Assembly (NCBI GenBank): GCA_028702415.1 | Contig: JAQVOT010000024.1 | Coordinates: 1-10,246, forward strand | DNA: 10,246 nucleotides | From: Eubacteriales bacterium | GTDB taxonomy: Bacteria > Bacillota > Clostridia > Peptostreptococcales > Anaerovoracaceae | Reading direction: 5' to 3' | Shown: one piece after another, positions 5,603 to 10,246 of the stretch | Layout: every line of letters begins with the position of its first letter | How positions within the stretch are numbered: position 1 is the stretch's first letter | Position numbers and translations under genes: made by a program | Notes under the pieces: generated by a model | Told to the model about the DNA's origin: nothing | The model's database searches: none | Seen by the model: only the letters and a program-made list of their open reading frames with translations

Positions 5603-7861
5603 CTATTTAAGCACTGCAGCAATTTCCTTGAACTGTGCCATTTCCTTTTCAGACCACTTACCGATGTATGAAATCATCTCATCACGGGCAGCGGAATAGC
5701 CTTCCTTAAGCTCTGCGATTTCATCCTCTGAGAACTCGCTCAGATCTTCTACATGGTAAACCTTGTAGTCCATTTCGCCTGTATCTACCATGTCATACAT
5801 GTGGTTCCATGCCCACATAGCCTGATCTTTGGATTTGTAGTAGTCCATTGTGTGAGCAGCGTATTCACGGTCTGCGGTTTCCATGCTGTAGTTGCAGTAA
5901 TAGTAATTAACCACACCGTTGAGGGCGGTAATGCCGTCTGCAATCCCATCTCCATTCTCTCCCCAGATAGGACCCTTACCTACATCAAGAGCAGCAAGTA
6001 TTCCGTCCAGCGCTTCAGCTGTTGCATTTTCATTGCTGTGGCCATAGCTGCAGTCAAAGTCAGTTACCTTAAGGAAATCATCCTGTACCATCTGGAATGC
6101 CTGAAGATTGATCTCGTTCAGCTCAACAGCTTCAGCCCTTGCAGCATCTGCAGCCTCCTGATCTCCATCGGCAATTGCTTTTGCATACTTGTCATTGATT
6201 CCTGCAATTTTTTCATTCATCGCCTTACCGGCTGCCTTGAACTCCTTCAGGGCTGCCTTGTATGCGTCAACATCAACGCCTGCTTCCTCGGCATAATCCC
6301 CATTGAAGTTATCCTTCATTCTGTTTGCTGTAGCTGTGAAATCAAGCTCTACCGCAGGAGTGTTGTCCGCATATATCGCATAAGCACCTGTCCAGTTGAT
6401 GTTGGTCTGGAATACCGTTTCGCTATATGTATCCTTGTTATCTGCAATAGTGTGATAGTTATTACTCATGAAGTCAGTTCCTTCGAAGTTATTCAGATAA
6501 TAAGGTGTTCCGTATTCTCTGTATGAAATACCGTCTTCCATATTGGTTGTATCAACTGTTTCATATGCAATTGTTTCCTTTCCTGCTGTCACAACGATTC
6601 CTTCATTCAGAATCTTTGCTGATGTTGTCTGGAATTCAGGAACGCTTGCAATCGCCAACTTATTGTTGCAATCAAATGCAGGAAGTTCGAAGTTCAGCAT
6701 GCAGATTACATCATCTGCCATGCCGTTTTCTTCACACATTCCCCATGCACCCGTTGTCCAGTCATACATTGAGTCCGTTACTCCCCATTCCTCTGCTCCG
6801 TGACATACGATATAGATATCGTTCTCCGGTTCATATCCTGAATCAACAAGTGACTTTCCTGTTGCCATTATGAGACCTATTGCAGCGCAGTCATCCTGGA
6901 ATCCGTACCAGTATTTATCATAGTGAGCTGAAATGATAATTTTCTGATCGTGGTTCTTACCAGGGATCATACCGCATACATTATCTGTTGTTCCGCCATT
7001 GTCAACCATTTCAGCGTCTATATTGAGTATTGCCTGATCGTGACCGTTCTTGATAGCCTTCTTGACCATCTTGGCCTGATCAGCACTTAATGACGCTGAT
7101 GGCAGCAGGTCACCACAGCAAACATCCTGGGTATTGTTTGTGAAAGAACCTGCCTCACCATAACCGCTGTTTGCCCATGTGATAATAGCTGATGCACCAT
7201 GATTGTATGCTTCGTTCATATAAACATCGATCCATGCTTCATTTGACTGGTCAACCTTTGCAAAGGCAATGTCTCCCTCTTCAAATCCAACATCTTCATA
7301 CTCAGCTTCTGTACCTGTACCAACATCTACGATCTTGGCTTCAAGGTCTCCGTCAGTACCGTTAACCTGATATGATGCAGGACCGTTTGTTCCTGCTTCT
7401 ACAGCATCCTGGTCTCCGCCCTTGAAGTCAACCTTTGAATCTTTAATCTTTAATGATGAACCATTGAACTGGAATTTGTCGCAGGCAGTTGGAATCTTTT
7501 CCACGTTCTGCAGTCCGATCTTCTCCATTTCCCCCGCCAGGAAATCCGCACATGCGTGTTCTGAATCCGAACCTGCCGTTCTCCATCCACAGGCCTCAGC
7601 ATAGTCATCCCAGTTGTAAGCCAGTTCTTCTGACAGGTTATAAGCGTATTCCATGTCAACATTGTCATAGAACGCCTGTACATCTTCCGCATATGCCGCC
7701 TCTGATGTGATCTCTGAGGAGCTGTAATATTTAGCATCTCCTCCATCTCCAGATGAGGCATCTGTTCCATCGTCGCTGCTTCCGCCACATCCTGCCAGTG
7801 CCCAGACAGACATGGTCAGACAGAGAATCACAACGAGCAATGTGCTCCGTTTTTTCTTCAT
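5603..7861 (-). CDS. Lipoprotein M28-family zinc metallopeptidase with PA domain
   Basis: Surface-anchored aminopeptidase or carboxypeptidase expected to use two zinc ions to trim extracellular peptides. It has a type II signal peptide (KKKR, hydrophobic core, lipobox LAGC with C25) and then a Ser/Asp/Gly-rich linker to about residue 43. Peptidase N-part is about 60-165, a PA-type insert about 165-290 (IVDVGTG, GDIAFAKVD, GASAIITWANSG), and the M28 core about 290-505. Metal and catalytic residues are visible: H313 in SAHYDKY, D324 in FQDDCAA, E357-E358 in HGAEEWG, E392 in MLNFEL (usually Asp) and H470 in NNYHTIAD. A helical, acidic C-terminus (505-752) includes a coiled-coil-like stretch at about 530-600. 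The order resembles M28B enzymes of the glutamate carboxypeptidase II type. The protein is unusually cysteine-rich for an exported one. ATG at 7861 has AAGGAGG (7868-7874) 6 nt upstream. Exact specificity is unknown. Confidence 0.88.
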   Translation of the reverse strand: MKKKRSTLLVVILCLTMSVWALAGCGGSSDDGTDASSGDGGDAKYYSSSEITSEAAYAEDVQAFYDNVDMEYAYNLSEELAYNWDDYAEACGWRTAGSDSEHACADFLAGEMEKIGLQNVEKIPTACDKFQFNGSSLKIKDSKVDFKGGDQDAVEAGTNGPASYQVNGTDGDLEAKIVDVGTGTEAEYEDVGFEEGDIAFAKVDQSNEAWIDVYMNEAYNHGASAIITWANSGYGEAGSFTNNTQDVCCGDLLPSASLSADQAKMVKKAIKNGHDQAILNIDAEMVDNGGTTDNVCGMIPGKNHDQKIIISAHYDKYWYGFQDDCAAIGLIMATGKSLVDSGYEPENDIYIVCHGAEEWGVTDSMYDWTTGAWGMCEENGMADDVICMLNFELPAFDCNNKLAIASVPEFQTTSAKILNEGIVVTAGKETIAYETVDTTNMEDGISYREYGTPYYLNNFEGTDFMSNNYHTIADNKDTYSETVFQTNINWTGAYAIYADNTPAVELDFTATANRMKDNFNGDYAEEAGVDVDAYKAALKEFKAAGKAMNEKIAGINDKYAKAIADGDQEAADAARAEAVELNEINLQAFQMVQDDFLKVTDFDCSYGHSNENATAEALDGILAALDVGKGPIWGENGDGIADGITALNGVVNYYYCNYSMETADREYAAHTMDYYKSKDQAMWAWNHMYDMVDTGEMDYKVYHVEDLSEFSEDEIAELKEGYSAARDEMISYIGKWSEKEMAQFKEIAAVLK

Positions 7862-7907
7862 AAAAAGCCTCCTTCAAAAATAAATGATAACAATACTAAC
7901 TGAGATT

Positions 7908-7936
7908 ATTATAAATTGTCAGATTTCTTTTATCAA
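7908..7936 (-). promoter_or_regulatory. Predicted sigma-A promoter of the M28 peptidase gene
   Basis: On the minus strand TTGATA (7931-7936) is followed after 17 nt by TATAAT (7908-7913). The predicted start near 7901 gives a leader of about 40 nt with a strong AAGGAGG ribosome binding site. Confidence 0.7.
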
Positions 7937-7959
7937 TACGATAAAGTGCTACAATATCA

Positions 7960-7974
7960 ACTAAACAATTTAGT
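7960..7974. repeat. Small palindrome between divergent promoters
   Basis: ACTAAA-CAA-TTTAGT, with 6-bp perfect arms, lies between the divergent peptidase and membrane-protein promoters. It could be a regulator site, but at this size and AT content it could equally be chance. Confidence 0.25.
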
Positions 7975-8024
7975 CAGCGTTTTCATAAGAATAAGTTATT
8001 TTTATACATAGAAAGTACAATCCA

Positions 8025-8033
8025 TGCTATAAT
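8025..8033 (+). promoter_or_regulatory. Extended -10 promoter of the small membrane protein gene
   Basis: TGC-TATAAT is an extended -10 element with a perfect hexamer at 8028-8033. The best -35 at 17-nt spacing is weak (TACATA, 8005-8010). The hexamer ends 6 nt before the ATG at 8040, so the expected transcription start coincides with the A of the start codon. There is no Shine-Dalgarno sequence. Confidence 0.55.
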
Positions 8034-8039
8034 ACCGTC

Positions 8040-8516
8040 ATGATTACTTGGTTAACATCAACTTACTTAGGAAAAATACTGTGTACCTTTTTCATTTCAA
8101 TGGTTCCTGTCATAGAACTCAGAGGTGCTCTGCCTATCGGAGTCGGAATGGGACTTTCTCCTGTAACCGCACTGATTGTGAGCATCATCGGAAATATGGT
8201 TCCTGTGCCCTTTATTCTCCTCCTGATCAGAAAAATCCTGCGATGGATGCATCGCTTCGAGAAATTTGACAAATTGGCAAACAGGCTTGAAGCAAAAGCA
8301 GAAAAGGCCGGCGATAAACTTGTGAAATACGAAACATTCGGCCTGTTCGTGCTTGTGGCTATTCCCCTACCGGGAACCGGCGCCTGGACAGGAGCCCTGG
8401 TAGCTGCCTTATTCAATCTTAGATTCAGAAACGCACTTCCCGCAATATTTGCCGGAGTTGTGGCAGCAGGGCTGATAGTATTCTTCATCACCTACGGTGT
8501 AGTTCTTATTGTCTGA
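8040..8516 (+). CDS. Small multidrug export protein family (COG2426, DedA-like) membrane protein
   Basis: 158-residue integral membrane protein of the poorly characterised 'putative small multi-drug export' family; real export activity is not established. It has hydrophobic segments at about 8-25, 41-65, 100-124 and 133-157. Two conserved re-entrant-loop motifs, PVIELRGALPIG (23-34) and IPLPGTGAWTG (108-118), lie in opposite halves of the protein, as in DedA-related proteins. A charged cytoplasmic loop (70-97, RFEKFDKLANRLEAKAEKAG) joins the halves. ATG 8040 fits the family N-terminus; the next ATG (8100) would delete the first helix. It is the only plus-strand gene, divergent from the M28 peptidase and convergent with ppdK. 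The ATG appears to be at the 5' end of the mRNA. Confidence 0.85.
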   Translation: MITWLTSTYLGKILCTFFISMVPVIELRGALPIGVGMGLSPVTALIVSIIGNMVPVPFILLLIRKILRWMHRFEKFDKLANRLEAKAEKAGDKLVKYETFGLFVLVAIPLPGTGAWTGALVAALFNLRFRNALPAIFAGVVAAGLIVFFITYGVVLIV

Positions 8517-8554
8517 CATGTTTGATGGGGAGAACGCCTAATATTTTTTACATT

Positions 8555-8592
8555 AAAAAAGTAGACATACTCTTTTGCAGCATGTCTACTTT
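8555..8592 (-). terminator. Intrinsic terminator of ppdK, possibly bidirectional
   Basis: Perfect 11-bp arms AAAGTAGACAT (8558-8568) and ATGTCTACTTT (8582-8592) enclose a 13-nt loop. On the minus strand the stem runs into TTTTTT (8555-8560), typical of a Rho-independent terminator 24 nt past the ppdK stop. On the plus strand only TTAATCTTA follows, so it may stop the convergent membrane-protein transcript less well. A third copy, GTCTACTTTA (8602-8611), repeats the right arm. Confidence 0.8.
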
Positions 8593-8615
8593 AATCTTAT
8601 AGTCTACTTTATTGA

Positions 8616-10246
8616 TTATTTATTCCGAACTGTAGCCTGTGCTGCTGCAAGACGTGCAATCGGTACTCTGAATGGTGAGCAGGAAACATACTGCAGCCCT
8701 ACTCTATGACAGAAGTCTATTGATTTAGGATCGCCCCCGTGCTCTCCGCAGATACCCAGGTGAATGTTAGGTCTTGTCTTCTTTCCAAGTTCAACCGCCA
8801 TCTCAACGAGCTTGCCAATACCACCCTGATCAAGGCTTGCAAAAGGATCATCTTCAAGGATTCCCTTTTCTATGTATTCCTTGATAATGTTTCCGGTGTC
8901 ATCTCTTGAGAAACCGAATCCCATCTGTGTCAGGTCGTTGGTTCCGAATGAGAAGAATTCAGCTTCCTCTGCGATTTCATCAGCAGTAAGCGCTGCTCTT
9001 GGAATTTCTATCATTGTACCCACAAGATACTGGATGCTCATTCCTTCGCTCTCAAATACCTTATCGATAGTATCAACAACTATCTTCTTGACATTTGCAA
9101 GCTCCTCCTTGCTTCCAATCAGCGGAATCATTATTTCAGGAACCATGTCATATCCCTTTTCTTTTTTTACTTCCACTGCAGCTCTGATAATTGCCTCTGC
9201 CTGCATTTCTGCAATTTCGGGATATGTTACAGCAAGCCTGCACCCACGGTGACCAAGCATCGGGTTGAACTCGTGGAGATCTTCAGCTTTTTTTGCAAGT
9301 TTTTCGTATGGCTTGCCAATGGTTTTAGCCAGTTCCTTAAGCTCCTCTTCAGTATGCGGAATGAACTCGTGAAGAGGTGGGTCCAGCAGTCTGATGGTTA
9401 CAGGTCTTTCCTCCATGGCTTCATATATTCCCTTGAAATCACTCTTCTGATAAGGCAGCAGGAAGCTTAATGCTTCTCTTCTTTCTTCTACTGTGTCCGC
9501 CATGATCATTCTTCTGATTGCAGGAATTCTTTCCTCTTCAAAGAACATGTGCTCGGTTCTGCAAAGTCCGATGCCCTGTGCGCCGAACTCAACAGCCTGC
9601 TGGGCATCTCTAGGGTTATCAGCATTTGTTCTAACCTTCAGAGTTCTGATTTCATCGGCCCAGCTCATAATAGTGGCGAAATCTCCTGAAAGTTCAGGTG
9701 GAACAGTCTTGATTTCACCCTTGATCACGTCTCCCGTTGAACCATTTAGTGAAATGAAGTCTCCCTCTGTAAATGTATTTTCACCAATTATCAGTCTCCT
9801 GCCGGCTTCATCAACCTTGATTTCCGAACATCCTGATACGCAGCACTTGCCCATTCCTCTTGCTACTACTGCAGCGTGGGAAGTCATGCCGCCTCTTGCC
9901 GTCAGAATACCTTCTGCAGCAACCATGCCTGCGAGATCTTCAGGTGAAGTTTCAAGCCTTACCAGAATTACCTTTTCACCGTTGGCAGCAGCCTTGGCTG
10001 CCTCTTCTGCGGTAAAACGAATCTGTCCGCATGCAGCGCCAGGTGATGCAGGAAGTCCTCTCGCCATCTTCTCTGCCGCATTCAGTTCGGCAGCATCGAA
10101 CATCGGATGCAGAAGCTGGTCGATCTGAGCGGGTTCTAATCTCATTATGGCCTCTTCCTTGCTGATAAGGCCTTCTTCTACCATGTCCACCGCGATCTGT
10201 ACAGCTGCAAAAGCTGTTCTCTTGCCGTTTCTGGTCTGGAGCATGA
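8616..10246 (-). CDS. ppdK: Pyruvate, phosphate dikinase, C-terminal part (5' end outside window)
   Basis: Cytosolic enzyme interconverting ATP + phosphate + pyruvate and AMP + pyrophosphate + PEP; in anaerobes it often serves PPi-based glycolysis or gluconeogenesis. The window holds 542 residues. The Met at 10244 is internal (MLQTRNGKRTA is a conserved mid-protein motif) and the frame is open to the edge. Visible parts: the end of the nucleotide-binding domain (1-55), the swivelling phosphohistidine domain with H123 in GGMTSHAAVVARG preceded by the regulatory-type T121, and the pyruvate/PEP TIM barrel with GIGLCRTEHMFF, LGHRGCRL, FSFGTNDLTQM and the active-site cysteine C499 in CGEHGGDP. The spacing from H123 to the C-terminus (419 residues) and from C499 (43) equals that of H455 and C831 in the 874-residue Clostridium symbiosum enzyme, so about 332 residues are missing. 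It ends at TAA 8616-8618. Confidence 0.95.
   Translation of the reverse strand, partial: MLQTRNGKRTAFAAVQIAVDMVEEGLISKEEAIMRLEPAQIDQLLHPMFDAAELNAAEKMARGLPASPGAACGQIRFTAEEAAKAAANGEKVILVRLETSPEDLAGMVAAEGILTARGGMTSHAAVVARGMGKCCVSGCSEIKVDEAGRRLIIGENTFTEGDFISLNGSTGDVIKGEIKTVPPELSGDFATIMSWADEIRTLKVRTNADNPRDAQQAVEFGAQGIGLCRTEHMFFEEERIPAIRRMIMADTVEERREALSFLLPYQKSDFKGIYEAMEERPVTIRLLDPPLHEFIPHTEEELKELAKTIGKPYEKLAKKAEDLHEFNPMLGHRGCRLAVTYPEIAEMQAEAIIRAAVEVKKEKGYDMVPEIMIPLIGSKEELANVKKIVVDTIDKVFESEGMSIQYLVGTMIEIPRAALTADEIAEEAEFFSFGTNDLTQMGFGFSRDDTGNIIKEYIEKGILEDDPFASLDQGGIGKLVEMAVELGKKTRPNIHLGICGEHGGDPKSIDFCHRVGLQYVSCSPFRVPIARLAAAQATVRNK

Noticed and set aside
5753-6526. 257-codon plus-strand open frame
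   Set aside because: It lies wholly antisense to the M28 peptidase, whose zinc-site and domain pattern are clear. The translation is low-complexity and hydrophobic with no family motif, as expected for a shadow frame.
9493-10128. 211-codon plus-strand open frame opposite ppdK
   Set aside because: It is a Ser/Ala/Pro-rich shadow of a strongly conserved PPDK segment, with no ribosome binding site.
10242-10244. ATG as the start of PPDK
   Set aside because: MLQTRNGKRTA is an internal PPDK motif at about residue 333 of the full enzyme; the real start is beyond the right edge.
1-10246. Defence island, prophage, CRISPR or biosynthetic cluster
   Set aside because: No recombinase, transposase, phage structural gene, direct-repeat array or tRNA-linked attachment site was seen; most genes are recognisable chromosomal functions with separate promoters.

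Overview
The window looks like chromosomal sequence of an anaerobic, low-to-moderate GC Gram-positive bacterium, most likely a member of the Clostridia. Supporting signs are an RnfB-type polyferredoxin, a ppdK-type pyruvate phosphate dikinase, a Gram-positive-style lipoprotein peptidase, GGAGG-type ribosome binding sites mixed with TTG and GTG starts, and compact sigma-A promoters. I cannot name the genus from sequence alone. No phage, insertion sequence, CRISPR array, tRNA or rRNA is visible. All genes lie on the minus strand except one small membrane protein at 8040-8516.

Layout, left to right. 1-605 (minus, cut by the window edge): an RnfB-like iron-sulfur protein with no membrane anchor, read from its own promoter; two Rex-like boxes lie in the region upstream. 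887-3190 (minus): a CPA2/KefB-type monovalent cation:proton antiporter whose membrane part (1712-3190) and C-terminal RCK_C (TrkA-C) part (887-1711) share one reading frame but are separated by a single TAA codon. 3231-4316 (minus): an orphan CpaE/TadZ-like ATPase with a degenerate P-loop and a near-consensus promoter framed by a 12-bp inverted repeat. 4399-5520 (minus): mtnA, methylthioribose-1-phosphate isomerase, preceded by a 29-bp palindrome. 5603-7861 (minus): a secreted lipoprotein M28 metallopeptidase with PA domain and a long helical C-terminus. 8040-8516 (plus): a small DedA-like 'small multidrug export' membrane protein, divergent from the peptidase. 8616-10246 (minus, cut by the edge): the C-terminal 542 residues of pyruvate phosphate dikinase, with an intrinsic terminator between the two convergent genes.

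The genes do not form one pathway. Most appear to be single-gene transcription units with their own promoters: energy and redox metabolism (RnfB-like, PPDK), ion homeostasis (antiporter), methionine-derived sulfur or purine salvage (mtnA), extracellular peptide use (M28), plus two proteins of uncertain role. The points most worth a second look are the in-frame stop in the antiporter, the altered N-terminal cysteine motif and Rex-like sites of the RnfB-like gene, two genes whose extended -10 boxes sit exactly 6 nt before the ATG (candidate leaderless mRNAs), and the symmetric elements at the mtnA and CpaE-like promoters. I did not find a multi-gene novel system.
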